From NCBI GenBank assembly GCA_907163375.1, contig CAJQUW010015655.1, forward strand, positions 186,001 through 250,000: DNA of 64,000 nt. Reading direction: 5' to 3'. A model generated the notes under the pieces. That model had not been told where the DNA came from, did not search any database, and saw nothing but the letters and a program-made list of their open reading frames with translations. Every line of letters begins with the position of its first letter. The first letter of the stretch is position 1. Below are positions 37,346 through 50,204 of this stretch, one piece after another. The DNA is from Prostheceraeus crozeri (Eukaryota; Platyhelminthes; Polycladida; Euryleptidae). A program made the position numbers and the translations under genes.

Positions 37346-39640
37346 GGTTTTAACCCACTGTCATTTCGAAATTAAATGTTCCAATTCAAATTTCATTCAT
37401 CATACGTAATGATGAGACCCCTACGTTTTGCTTGCAGCAATATTCAATGTTAAGTATCACTCACTATCTTAAAATATATCTGTCAAACATTTTGAAAAAA
37501 ACCTGAAGTTAGAAGTTCTAGTACTTCTATTCTTTACCCTCTACATTTCTGTTGTTGGCACCCGGAAGTATTGCATCGTCAACTATCTTCTCTTGCTCCT
37601 ACTAATTCTCACTAACGTCGCATAGCGTTGAGTGTGTAAAACTCCTCTTGTCTGACTTGTAGAACATTTACAGCCTCAGAATTAGACAACTGCCTGTCAT
37701 TTGTCTGCAGACAACAATCACACGAAGTTCATGATCACAGCTGTACCTTGTATTCTAACTGAGTATCCAAGGGACCAATCCTTCATCCCAGGGTTCAAGT
37801 AGGACTTCTCAGTCGTGTTGCAGTGTCACTCAGTGACAGATCAAGTCTATTCTAAACCCAATGTGACTAACTTTGGCGAAATTTGATGATTTTGGAAAAC
37901 TTGAAAAATGTGGGGGGGGGAGGAATAGAAGTACCGTTTCTTCAATGGGCAATTATTTTTAAGTATCAACTATGCCTTTGTGAAGTCATTAGCTAGTGCC
38001 AGTTACTTACATATTCAACATATATAGGCGATGTAACACTTTCCTATGAAAAAGTAATACTCAAAACATTACCAACAATGTTCGAAGTAATTGCTCTCAT
38101 GACGGTGAAGTTCAAAACTGTCTTAAAGTCAAGACATCAAGAGTTTCAAGAGTGATTTAGCCGAAACTTCTTTTACTATGAATTGAAGAAGCTGGTTTTT
38201 GTTATTGTCTTTCCCAATACAAGCGATCTTTAGGACATCCCAAAAAGTACAAAAATCAAAGGACTTTAATTTGAATAATCATAAATTCGCTTAAGAGTCT
38301 AATTAAGTTAATTAATTAAGTTTTAAGAGTCGAATCATCTTCTATAGAAAAAATCACTGCATAGTCAAAAATTCGTCGTCAGAATGAATGAGTTCATGAA
38401 AACCACTACACATCGCAATCCGCGCCATTTTATCAACTTCGTAGACCTATAGTTGTTGAGAAAATAAAATCTCATGCTGCGCAAGTTTTTCTCCATTGCT
38501 TTATGGAGTAGTGCTCCATAATCTCAGTCAACGACGTTGCTTTGCGAAGTGATGTTAAGCTGTACTATTGTAAGATTTCGTGAATTTGAATTTTATCCTC
38601 TTAAGCTAGGTCTCCCAGAGCAAAGTCATTCTTGAAATGAATCCGTTTCTTTGAGCTTCGCGTAGGCTGATGTCATAGACCTATGTTTCTATGTGGGAAT
38701 GTTTCTTTCCTCCCCTTTTAGGCGTTCAGTCATCGTAAAAGACTTCAACTTCGCCACAACCATCACAATGTTGTTTACGACCATCAGGAGCTAGTATGCC
38801 GACAGGTGTTGAAATTTTTCGTGTAATTTTAATAATCATAAACTCGCATGCAAATAATGATTTAAATTTTCTCTCAGCTTTTATTCAGATTTGCTCATTT
38901 TCTGTGCGGCATTTTTACACGAACAATTTTTGGATATGCAAAGCTCGAATATACAATCAGGGATGTGCTTTCCGTGATAAAAAGTAAGCGTGTGTTGCTT
39001 ACGAGAAATTCACATGATTCGAATTGTGCTAAATAAGGTATTCAAATATGGCATATAGCAGTTTGTGTTTGAAATACATTATGACACAAAATACATATTG
39101 TTGCAAACAAAACTTAAGGGGCTCATCACTACGTGTGATGAATCAAATTTGATTTTGAACATTTTCTATTAAAATGACAGGCAGATAAAACCAGATACAA
39201 ACTCTATGGATAGGTACATGCACAGGTAGTGAGCATTCACTCATGAAATGATACCGTGTCCACCTTTGGATCATTACATAATTCAATGAAACGCTCTTCA
39301 TGTCGTAATCGATTTCCACAACCGTCAGTTACGAAATCCAATTTATAATTTCTTGCTCGAAGTTTTGATTATTGATGTCATTTTATTCAATATCAAAATT
39401 CAGACATAATACCACGAGTCGCAATTCTGTGACGCAAGCCGGTCTCTTACTTTGTCTTTACTTTTGCTATTACTTGGATCATTACTTTTTGATGACTTTT
39501 CTGAATTTTTCGACCGTCGTTTATTATCATCTCATGCACTTCTTATGTGACTTGCAGACACAAGCTGCTCCTTGCACTTTTATTCTTGCATAACCTCTAG
39601 ATTCACTGCAATTGAACAGAGCGAGCATTTAACATAGCCA
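37346..39640. other. No gene recognised
   Basis: Begins with the tail of the mariner remnant. A poly-G run lies at about 37911-37921. The frame at 38796-38987 has no supporting context. Confidence 0.4.
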
Positions 39641-39795
39641 CGGCATAGTGACCTTGTGGTAAAGTGTTCGCTCCGCGTCCGGGAGCCCTGGGTTCAAACA
39701 TCGATCAGGTCAAACCTAAAGACATTTAAAATAGGCACACTCTGTATTCTTATACTTAACACTGAGCATTAAAGAATGAGAGCGGGATAAGCGGA
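39641..39795 (+). repeat. tRNA-derived SINE, better copy
   Basis: The head ggcatagtgaccttgtggta (A box), aagtgttcgctccgcgtccg and ccctgggttcaaac (B box) is tRNA-like. The body continues aaaataggcacactctgtat and atgagagcgggataagcgga. The same head and body occur at 25173-25345. Confidence 0.7.
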
Positions 39796-42331
39796 GCTCA
39801 GACACATCGAAAAGAGGTGCACCGCTCGATTTGAACACTTTCTTAACATGTCATCCCCGAACATATTACTGAGAATTCGAGCCGTGTGCTTATCTGTGAC
39901 CCTCCAGGAAGCATTGACGCACATCGAATGATCATGTTGATACCGATCAAGCCTAAGACCGACCGACAGGAGCGACAACTCAACAGATATCAGCAAACAA
40001 AAATGTGTTCTTCAGCGTCGGGTGATTCGAACAGATGATAAGAGAAGATGGGCAAGTCCCTTTTGCCTCAGACACACTCTTACTTTTGAAATATAAACAG
40101 AAACTACCCACCACGTACAGCCCTTTTATATTATGAAATAAGTTTAATCAAGGCTTGGAGCTACATAATCACACTACTTTGCAGTAAATAAGATAAAAAT
40201 TAGCAGCAGATTTCAGCATATCAAAGAAACGTATCTCTTCATATTGATGACAATTTACTATGATCTTGCATATTTGCGCAATGGGCCAAGCTATACGAAC
40301 CCTCGTTCTGACAATGATTATGAAATTAAACAAGAGTTGAATGTCATGTTGATCAGTAGAGCGCATAATAATCGCTATGCGTGATAAAGGATGACAAGAC
40401 TTGTGTCGTAATTGCAATTGCAATAACAAGTAGGCAATTTCAATTACAATTACTGTAATTAGTAATGAAATCAATTGATCACATCTTCTGACGAGTAATT
40501 TACAAATGTAATCAATTGCATTTTTAGCCATGCAATTGAGAAGCAATTGCAATTACTTTACAAACAGCAATGCTGAATATTCATTTAGCACGCAGCTTGG
40601 GCACCAGGTAGCTTTTTCGGTAACCGGTAACTTTTTCGAAGAAAAGTATGGCGAAACTTGCTCATCGGAATATGTAAATCAGAGAACTACCAATACTAAA
40701 TTTCCTAGGATAAAGAAAGACAAATAAATACTTCTAGACTCCACGGTTTAAATCTTTATATCAGTTTAAATCTCAACACAAATGCAGCACGAACCTGATA
40801 TGCGGTATTATTCTGGAATCCAGAAGCCTCGATATAACAGCACTGTACCTTCAGTTTGAATCTTGGCGTAAGCCGAAAACATCTCGTGGAAGAAGAAAAA
40901 GTTGACCATTTGATGTTAACGATATAAGCGTGACATGCTTTTCCAGGGAAATCAACCTTAGAATGGTCTGGGAGAAGAAATATAGTGTAAGACCGGCAAT
41001 TATCTTAAAGAAACATGAAAGTATCAAATTTCAAATTCAAGAAGTATGGCGTAGCTTTTAAATGCAATCAATTACAAGAGATTCAATTACGCTGTTAAGT
41101 AAGCAATTGACGCAAGTATGAGGATGAAATCATGCAATTAGAAAAGCCACAAGAACCAAGAATCAATTATGGCATTATAGCAAATATAAACATAGGCAAG
41201 CATAGTCATTGACCATTCGACTAACATACCTGACTATTAAGAAACCGAAGATGGACAGCCCTAAAATGCAATACTAAAAAAGGCAAGAAAGGTTTTGGAA
41301 AGATATTTATGGCGGTTTGCAAGCGTAAAATAGCAGTTAAAATGCATATCGGATGTATCTAATTTGCCTCTGACAGAGACGGAGAAGTTCCTATGACTAC
41401 CAAAGTACTATTTCTCGCTTGACAACACAGTTTATCTACGCATGTTTTATCAATATGTAAATTGTCATCATATTTGTTTGTCAGGAGCTGAAACGAAGCA
41501 TGATGTATGACAACATCTGCTCTTCCAGATTCAACCTGTAAAAAATATGACAACAAGTATAAATTAGCGCATTTCAATATGAAAGCATCAATGAAGTCAA
41601 TTCGAAGAAGAAGTAAATATTGTGATATCTGCTCACTGTTGACTCTGCTGTTTAGGACTAAGTTTGCATGTTCTCCTACGTGAAATGCAAACTTGGACAT
41701 GATGCCAATGTCAAATATTCTCCGTAAAAAGATATAAAGTGCATTCATTTCAGTCTTCTAAAAAGATGTTGATGTGATCTTTACAGAAACATGCTTCAAT
41801 GGTGATTTAAATTAACAAAAAAATAAAAAAACAGTTACTAATAGAATACATATTTACATATTAGACGCAACTCATTTCACACCCGGCAAGAAATCCGGTT
41901 GGAATTTTGTCATGAGAAAGGTTATTAGCCTATAAAAAAGTCAATTTATATCTTACCGCTATCTACTGCTCCTCTATTGAGTATAGAAATGCTATCAGAA
42001 ATAAGATTGAGTCATTACACAGGTGTGCTTGCGATTCAGTATAACATTAGCATCATCACTCTTATAAGCAATACATATCGTCATTGTAAACCGGAGCTTA
42101 CGAAACCAGAAGAAAAACAAAGACATAACTGCCAAGAATTAGGCGCGAGATTTTATCAATTCTAAAAATAATTGCAAATGCAACGAAGAAAGAAGAATAA
42201 AGAAAGATTATTTTAAGTTATAATAGTAATATACATAATACAGTGTAAAACTAGGGCTGTGCGGTAGCTGCACCTGCTCACACTGGTGCACCGCGCATGT
42301 GAATAAACAATTTTACACCATTATTTTATAA
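39796..42331. other. Gene-poor stretch with CAATTGCAATTAC-type motifs
   Basis: Clustered caattgcaattac-like motifs occur at 40410-40560 and again at 41055-41140, which may mark the two sides of a non-autonomous element. No coding region is supported. The frame at 41359-41748 (-) has no domain. Confidence 0.4.
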
Positions 42332-42339
42332 CATTGTAG

Positions 42340-43135
42340 CAGGGATGCGGAGTCCTATCATTTTGATAGGACTCCGACTCCCGGGGTTGATAGGACTCCG
42401 GCTTTTGATACGACTCCGACTCCGGGTGGCAAGTATATATCCTTAGTTTTTTGAAAACTTAACTGGTAACCTACATCACAGATCATTATAGGCTTACCTG
42501 AATCGATATTTAGTGATCATTGCATCAATTATCAATCATTTTCGATGAAAGCTGATCAAATGTCGCTTTAAGTTAGATGCATGCGACTCGGCTCCTCCCA
42601 TCTTCTTGATGTGTGCTTCACACGGATTTTCTCCAGTCTCTATCAGGCACGAAAATCCCCATCCTTCTCCAAAAAATATGAGTACACTTTCGAATTTAAT
42701 ATGCACTTTGGAGGAGCCATCACACACGATTAGCGTGGGGGTAAGAGGCAATGTTCTCAAACAAACCAGTATTTCATTTTTGTCTCTGATGTGACCTTTG
42801 GTGCGCAGGTGTGATCGAGGCTAGGAAGGAAGGCTTGTCTTCTCTACTAAATCACTGAGTGAAAAGACAATCCTTTTTTCACTATCACGGTTCATTCCCT
42901 CAACTATTACAAGCTTTTGCTTGCAGAAGTGTCTCTGTACTTTTGTTTGACGGAGAAAGTTGACATCAGAACAATGACAGCTATATGCCCGAGAATAAAT
43001 GATTTGCTTAAATTATATTATTTTGGGTCTAGTTATAGGCCGGAGTGCGGAGTCCTATCATTTGATAGGACTCCGACTCCGACTCCAGCAAAAATGATAG
43101 GACTCCAGGACTCCGACTCCGACTCCACATCCCTG
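42340..43135 (-). mobile_element. hAT deletion derivative B with BED finger
   Basis: Termini CAGGGATGCGGAGTCC and GGACTCCGACTCCACATCCCTG-like, with perfect 8-bp duplications CATTGTAG (42332-42339 and 43136-43143). The subterminal regions are built of repeated ggactccgactcc units. On the - strand a frame still reads SSKVHIKF...FSCL, then GENPCEAH and SHASNLKRHLISFH, a recognisable BED zinc finger. Inverted relative to derivative A. Confidence 0.8.
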
Positions 43136-43967
43136 CATTGTAGCATTACCACAAATTTGAATTTTGTTAATGATACAGCTGGAGTGGCCTGACCTGCAAC
43201 ATAGCTACTCTGTTTAAACAACGTTTTTTATCATCTTTCTTACTCCGTTTCAATCGTTTTTTAGAAACTGTGCACATGATAATTTTGATCAAGTAATATG
43301 ATTCCCAATTAATTCTTTATTTAACACCTAATTACTAGGCGTTTGTTGATTAAGATTAAGAATTACAACATGCACATGGAATGAAGGACATATTCTAATT
43401 TGTGCATATGGCGATGACAATCTCACTTACGCACAATCAATCAATGTCTTCGTGGAGTTATATAATGCACATGACACTCACTAATCTGCAAGGGCGGCGG
43501 AGCGCTTTTTCTGTTGGGGGGGGGGGGGCAGCGGTTGTTAATGAGAATTTCACTTGAACGTTTTTTGTTGTTTATTCAATTATTTATCTGGGCTTATTTG
43601 TGTATGTTCATGTGTATACGGTACATCAAAGGGCTGTTTACAAATATTTCTTTCAACCTTCTGAAGGACATCTTGTTAAACATAATATATCAGCAAATAT
43701 TTTTCAGTTTAAACTGTCTATGGGTATTTATATCATGGTTAAGGCACGCTTTTCCCGGTAAATTCAAACTCTACTATCGCAGTTTTCATGTATTTTACCC
43801 TTAAATCATACACACACAGTTGCTTACAGTTGTTTAGGCTACTATAGGCTAATGCAAACGTACTATTGTTGAAATTTGAATTGAAGGAACATTGTATATG
43901 TACATTGATTCAATTAAAAATGATCTTCATAATGGCTTGATGTTTGTCTTTATTTTAGACAATTGCC

Positions 43968-46399
43968 AAATACAGATTTCCTCTGTGGGCATCTGCTCAC
44001 AAACTCTTTGAGTATTTCCTCATTCAGATTCCGCGACTGTGCACGGAACAAATGAATAATCATTAAATGTGTTAGGCGAGCTTGTCCCATAGTCGACCTG
44101 AGATAGTTTTTTATTTACCGTAGGTGCGAAAATGACCTCTCGGCAGTTGCAACCGACGTTGGAGCAGCCATCACTAGTTTGCTTAGTTTGACACACTCCG
44201 ATTGCATATTCCTGACTGTCGGTCCAGCTTTCTCAGTGCTTCGATGATAGGTACGGTTTTATGACTTCCCAATGTTGGTTAATAGTCGAAGTTGTGCGAT
44301 AACATAGGGACGTCGAAACCACTGGAGTGAATCCCAAGGAGTTCTTTGAGTGTCTTCTCGTCATATTGATTTTGTGTCAATATGTATTCCAGATTGGACA
44401 AACTGAAATCAGATATTTCGTCACACAATCTCATAGCGAAAATTGTTTCAAATTTCTTCAAATATGATTGGTAACCCTCGCAGCTTGGTACGTATATCTG
44501 GTTTCGTAGATTTCGAAGAAGCAAGATCAGTTATTGTAATAACCACTGCATCATAATGTTCAATGAAGCGAACGAAAGCCTTGTGCCTTACCGTCCAACG
44601 TGTAAGGCATATAGATAACCGCCGGGTTTTCTTAATTTGTTCAGTGCTGGAATCCTCAACATATTTATTGAATATGTCAAGTCTAGACGCAGAAGATCTC
44701 AGGCACGAAGCAATATCACGGACACAGTTTAAGGCGTCGGATATCATGGAAATCTGCAATAGACGATAATTCTTAATAATTTATATGAAATATGAATTCA
44801 TACATTCTAAAGGAATGATGAGTAACTTTCTGTCATAAAAAAATGTGAACATTTGAAATCAACATTTGAAATAGTAAATCAATTTAAGGACGTTTTTAAG
44901 AAAGATATTTTTCAGGACAAAAACTTTGCTGAAAACGGAATATTCTAAGCAAAGAAAAGAATGAAAACATGACATTAGGGTGGATATGTAACAAAATGTA
45001 AGTAACATTAGAATACAATTCCTTTTGAAAAAATATGTTTAAGGTCACTATTTTTTTTAGATAAAAGGTTGAAGCGCAAAAAGCAACTAGAAGTATAGAG
45101 GTATAATAGCTATAGCTTAATAATTTGTCTACGTATATGATTGCTACTTATACTTATATAATATTAATGATAAAATAATGAAATAGCATCAATAAAAGAC
45201 GAAAAAATTCATACATTTGCTTCAATATTTACCTCTTTTGCTTCTTCGACTAGAGTAGATCCAAGGAGTGATTGCAACAGTGGATGTAGCTTGCTAGCGG
45301 TTGTGACCGACGAATATGAGCTTGGCATCCGTTGAATCGTCCTTTCATGTTTGCTCCACCATCAAAGCACTGCCATCTAAGCTCTTCCAGTCGATTCCAA
45401 GGCGAAGGAAAACATCTTTAATTACCGGAACAGAGTTTCTCAGTGCTGTTTGGTGCCTCAACAAAGCCGAGAAAATATTCGGTTGGCTTCAGATCTTCAC
45501 TATTGACGAATCGGATACACAATGAAAATTGCTCTTTGCCACTTATATCTGTTGTTCCATCAGCAATAACAGAACAGTAGGGACTGTCTCGTACTTGTGA
45601 AAGAAGATCCCTTTTGAATCTTATGAGCCATTATCTGTAAAAGCTCATTTTGGATATCGTGGCTCAAATAATTTTCGCGCCGATTTAACCAGTCAGCCAG
45701 TTCCGGTAAGTCTTCTGCTCTGTCTTCCAGAAACGACATCAGGTTACTATGCTTCTCAGAAACATTATGATCATTATGACCTCTTAAAGCCATTCCTTGC
45801 ATTGCGAGTAACCTTACATTTCTGATAACTTCCAGGTAGGCTACACGGTTTCTACGTTGTTCTATTTCATGTGCGCTATTCAATTGAGTAACAACAGAAA
45901 CTCCCATTGACCAATTGTCTTTTCATTTGCCAGTCTATGTATTTCAGACTTTTCATGATCCTTGTATCTATCAAAAGCCTTCTTCCACTTCTTGAATCCA
46001 GTTAGAAATGCAGTTTCTCTGAAGTCAGTCCTTTTAAGAAGTTGCTTCTCCAGTGCTGCGCTTACAGACATGACATACGACATGATCGCTTGCCTTATCG
46101 TAATGTAGCCAAGAATGTTTAGTAAAATGAGCAGTAGAACACCGACGTCCATTAGTTCGAGTAAATTCAAAGGAGGATGGAGGATGAAAGGGGACATCTT
46201 GTCTTTCCGTTTCAGGAACAGTAGCAATTCTGCTTTTCTTAGCAGGTGGTTCATCAGAATGCTTATCGAAGGTCGAATCAACTCCTGTCGTCTCCAGATT
46301 CAGACTACTACTGGATTCATCAGTCATAGAATGCGGCCGTTTTGAAGAGGATGGTAGGAAAAAGTCGGTTATTCTTTTGTGAGGATGTTGCGGATTCAT
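43968..46399 (-). pseudogene. ZMYM1-like hAT transposase, broken
   Basis: The ATG at 46399 opens MNPQHPHKRITDFFLPSSSK. A TTF-type zinc finger follows (HSWLHYDKASDHVVCHVCKR, then AFLTGFKKWKKAFDRYKDHE), then VVTQLNSAHEIEQRRNRVAY, DLPELADWLNRRENYLS, the catalytic SVIADGTTDISGKEQFSLCI, GGANMKGRFNGCQAHI, YIHCCNHS, LTRWTVRHKAF and the dimerisation end VATAERSFSHLR...KNYLRSTMGQARL. An intron of about 480 bp is likely (donor gtaaat at 45233, acceptor ctattgcag at 44755-44754). Visible damage includes a frame change after VCKRS (near 46040), one near 45620, one near 45360 and a stop within the LRRIK-type motif near 44120. Confidence 0.85.
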
Positions 46400-46514
46400 T
46401 TCCTCCAAATAAAAATTATATTGAAGGATACATCAAAACATGAATGTGATATTCTAAATAAATTCGGGCAGCACTTCCCTTGGGACGCGCCCTTATTCAA
46501 GTTAGCTAAAAATC

Positions 46515-46756
46515 TGACCAGAGGGACAGGTAGGGGCCGCGCCCAGATAATCAGTTAGCTACAGCTTAAGAGGAACATACACAAAAAATTCATAAGAACA
46601 TTTCCCTGTAAAAAATTTGACCAGAAGGGACAGGTAGGGGCCGCGCCCAGATAATCAGTTAGCTACAGCTTTAGAGGAGCATGAACATAAAATTCATAAG
46701 AACATTTCACTGTAAAAAATTTGACCAGAAGGACAGGCAGGGGCCGCGCCCAGTAG
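46515..46756. repeat. 104-bp tandem repeat, about 2.4 copies
   Basis: Units start at 46515, 46619 and 46723 with gaccagaggg/gaccagaagg, followed by aggggccgcgcccag and ttagctacagctt(a/t)aga. Only the third is partial. It lies in the 5' non-coding part of the ZMYM1-like hAT and may be a subterminal binding-site array or simple duplication. Confidence 0.75.
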
Positions 46757-47261
46757 AAACCAGTGTTTACATCATTAGGGGAGACCGGGGCTGAAATATG
46801 AAATGTATATTTTAAATAAAGACTGCGTACTTCACATACATGACTGCTGAGTAATTGCTGATATGCCAATTATGTACATGTACATTATTTCCATGCTTCG
46901 TTGAATCATCAAAAATTTTAAGATAAATCTATGTGACCTTAACGAACCTGGGAATTACAATAACAAAACATACAACAGATTTCGTCTTGATTCACTTATC
47001 TCTATAACACCTTTTGACGGTTTTTTTTGACGTAATCTGATCCAACTGTTCCTTAGTAGGCGTATTAATCAGCAATCGACTCTTCCGTCAATGAGATTTT
47101 CTCAGAGAGGTTACGTCTTGGCTACACACCTCAGATAAGCCTATTACAGGTAATGTTCAGATAAATTGTTATACTTTTACTAACTCATGCATTTTAGATA
47201 ACGGATCATGATGTGTGGAAGGATTCATTTGTGTATTTTTGCAAGTAGGTATTGGTCCTTA

Positions 47262-47800
47262 ATTCCTAACCTAACTACCCTCAAGGTGAGAAGGAACCAC
47301 CCTCTCACGATCGGAGTGCTGGCGAATTGAGTGCAGCATTAAACTTCCGTCTCATCTATCAGGTCGGTCCTTCTCGAATGGTTGATTCGATCAGGGTACC
47401 TGCTAGATTCACTGACTGTCGAAGTCGCTGCATTCAACACTACCCCCAGACAGGTCATCCGATCAAGGTAGGGGCGGAAAAAATATACTAATTTATTAAG
47501 GTGGCCAAACTTATCTAGGGGACATCCTACTTCTGATGGCCTAGTCAGTGATGCATCTAAGCCCGTGAGTTTTTCTTCCTCCGACTGCTTCGTTAGCGTT
47601 TACTCTAACGCATTCCCACCAAAGACAACCACCCAGGAATGGTACCCGTGGCCGAGGGTTGCCACGTCGAAGTAAGTCGAATCTGCTACCAGAAACGACG
47701 CAGCGACAGGGCTCTGGTGCCGCTGTGGAGGTTACTCCATACCGAAAATTGAATCACCGACCTTGATTGAGATTTCATCATTTCATTTCATTCAAAGTAC
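47262..47800 (+). repeat. GC-rich SINE/LINE-like insertion with ATTTC tail
   Basis: A sharply more GC-rich block (aaccaccctctcacgatcgg, ccgtggccgagggttgccac, ggctctggtgccgctgtgga) ends in catcatttcatttcattc, a short-unit tail seen on L2/CR1-mobilised SINEs and LINE ends. I could not assign A and B boxes confidently. Confidence 0.4.
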
Positions 47801-48320
47801 AAGTTGCTCATAGATATACTTACTGTTCAATTAAGAGATAACTGAGATGAGTTATGGACGACAAACTGAATCAAGTCAATATGATAAATTGAATCTGTAG
47901 CTGCGAACAAAGTGCTTAGAAGTCAAGCCATATTTCTGTGAACAAATGAAACCTGAGAAACTTACCCTAGCCATGTTGATTGGAAAATGCAGCCATAAAC
48001 ATTTGCGCACGGATCAGACTTACCTCATTTCTTCAATTAATGGATTTTAACAGGTGTCAAACATTGCATTCCAAAATATCCATTTGTGTCAGCTCAGCAG
48101 GAAGTCCGCAAACGATTCTCGCTGAATCGCTCTTTATGTCATAAACAAAGATGTTTAACATTTCATTTATCGATAATAAAAGCAAGACTACATGTACATA
48201 CAGAACTTTTCGCCAATTTTCAAGCAATATCCACAAAGATCCATCAAATTCCGACCCAGGAAGTTGGAGAGAATCAACTAATTTCACTTGTTTATCAATG
48301 AGATCATCACTGCATTCTAC

Positions 48321-48770
48321 ACCGTGCCGCATCGTTTGCAGATGAAGGATGAAAGTGGAAACTTAACTAACAGTCAAACATAATGAACACTTTTATAGAT
48401 TTACGTAAATCAAGAATCGTAAATGTGTGAATAGGCAATAAATACAACCTTCTTTCAATATTCTTTGCTGAATATCGGATTTTGGGAAGGGTTGTGTTTC
48501 TATACAGTGATTTCTACAATTAGATTATTCACGTTTTCTCTTAATCAATCCCTATAATTTGATACATTCAATAAATTTGACTAAGATTATGCAGAAGTCA
48601 GAAGTTGGATACAAATAAAGATGATGCTGAGGATTCTACAGGGGGCTTGGCCCCCCCTGGCCCCCGTCTAGTTACGGGCCTGATCATATCCCTTGCCGTA
48701 TCGTCTGCAGATGAAGAATTAAAGCGGAAATTTTATTAACAGACAAAATTGATGAAAACTTTTAGAGATT
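48321..48770. repeat. Direct repeat of ~80 bp flanking a hAT-like end
   Basis: tgccgcatcgtttgcagatg at 48327 and tgccgtatcgtctgcagatg at 48693 begin two similar 80-bp copies. Just before the second copy, gggggcttggccccccctgg and gtctagttacgggcctg (48642-48683) read in reverse as a CAGGCCCGTAACTAGAC-type hAT terminus. Confidence 0.5.
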
Positions 48771-49957
48771 GAAATGTTAACTTAAAAATTATAGTTTCAG
48801 AAATACAGAAATTAGTTAATTAAATCAGAATAATGCGTCAATAAAGGTTCATCTTTTGCTAGTTACGCGTCAGATTTCGCTTTGTAGTTTTCACTGTAGG
48901 CCCACTGTAACAACTTTCCCCGTGTAACAACTAGCCCCGGTCCGCCCTACCGTCTTGGTCAATCCCCGCCAGGCGCGGGTCACTCCTCAGGTGTCAACTG
49001 ATGAGGCATTATCTGTTTTTGATCGCTGGCTAGCACTTTCATTCATCGTTTTGGGGAAGACCATTGCATCTTGAAGAGGAGAAATTAGAGACGACTGTCA
49101 TAGACACCAACCAGTTAACTTAAGGAATAAATAGCTGAAACATAATTAGGACAGACAAGAAATGAAATAAACGCAATATTTGACAGAAGATGACAGTTTC
49201 AACTTTCAGTGACATCTCTATCCGCCACATATTTCTGGCCTAATACACCTAGAAAATTTTGGGGGGGGGCAAGAAGATACTCTTGCCCCCCATGATATTT
49301 CTTGGGGGGGGCAGTTGCCCCCGCTGCCCCCCCGGCTCCGCCGCCACTGCTAATCTGCTTGTAGAAGGGACAAAAAGGGGAATGTATAGCAGAGGGGACG
49401 ATAAATCACGCGGCAAACAAACAGAGGACAACTGGCGCCAGAATTGGATCCCTAAGAGGGTACGAATATGTGACCGTTTGCAAAAATGGCAGCTATTTTG
49501 CACTCGTGCAGCTTACACTGTAGGTATGAAAAAGAATTCCAGTGACATGAAGTTAAGGAATGTAGTAGAGAAAATGATTAATTGAAGTGAGCGCGGAGGC
49601 AATGCACCCGTGTATGATGCAATGGGTGGTGACCATGGGACATGCATTTGTAAAAAACAGTATAGATTAGGACATTACGACGATCTTAAATTTCGTGAGA
49701 AATGATCACAAATGATGCGATGTGACCATCCAAAAATTCGATCGATTTTATCAATGATGGAAAATTGCAGATTTTCGAAAACCAGAATACAATAGGCAGA
49801 GAAAGAAAATATTCAATCAGATCAGACATCGAAAATTGGTAATTAGTTCAGAATCGTCTATGAAGGGTATTTAATTCTCGTATAGTCAGCGATTCGCAGC
49901 TCTCATCGTTTTTGAAAAGTGGATGTAGTACGGCTGCTAGCATGAAGCTTTTGCAGG

Positions 49958-50200
49958 TGGTCTCCGTGGCACAATGGTTACGTGCTTAGCCTATCGATCT
50001 TTCGGTCCAGCGGTCGAGTCCCGGAAGTGTCATTGGAAGTCGTCAGGAACGGCAAAAAGATCAGTTTTCCAAATTAAAGTCCGACTGTGTCAGCACCGGC
50101 CAAGCCCCCAGTGTGGTGGAATAGTAACGTTAAATCGTCCGACCCATACATGGAAAAATGTGGACGTTAAACGAGGAAGAAGAACAGGAGAGAACGAGAC
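49958..50200 (+). repeat. tRNA-derived SINE, second family
   Basis: ggtctccgtggcacaatggt (A box), then tccagcggtcgagtcccgg (B box, ggtcgagtccc), then a body with gtgtcagcaccggccaagcc and a tail tgtggacgttaaacgaggaa followed by gaagaac. It abuts the truncated foldback copy 4 directly, suggesting one inserted into or next to the other. Confidence 0.7.
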
Positions 50201-50204
50201 CGAG

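Larger units (their letters stand above)
43489..49349 (-). mobile_element. ZMYM1-like hAT transposon, 5.86 kb
   Basis: The left end CAAGGGCGGCGGAGCGC and the right end ggctccgccgccactg are imperfect inverted repeats next to G-rich runs, flanked by perfect 8-bp duplications CTAATCTG (43481-43488 and 49350-49357). The transposase reads leftward and occupies 46399-43968. The 2.9 kb to its right is non-coding and contains a 104-bp tandem repeat, a GC-rich SINE/LINE-like patch and a smaller hAT-like end. Confidence 0.85.

Noticed and set aside
39641-39720. Functional tRNA gene
   Set aside because: A and B boxes are present, but the cloverleaf does not close and the same head-plus-body occurs at 25173, so it is a SINE.
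46515-46756. CRISPR-like array
   Set aside because: A contiguous tandem repeat without unique spacers, in eukaryotic DNA.
49966-50030. Functional tRNA gene
   Set aside because: tRNA-like head only; it continues into a SINE body and has no matching acceptor stem.
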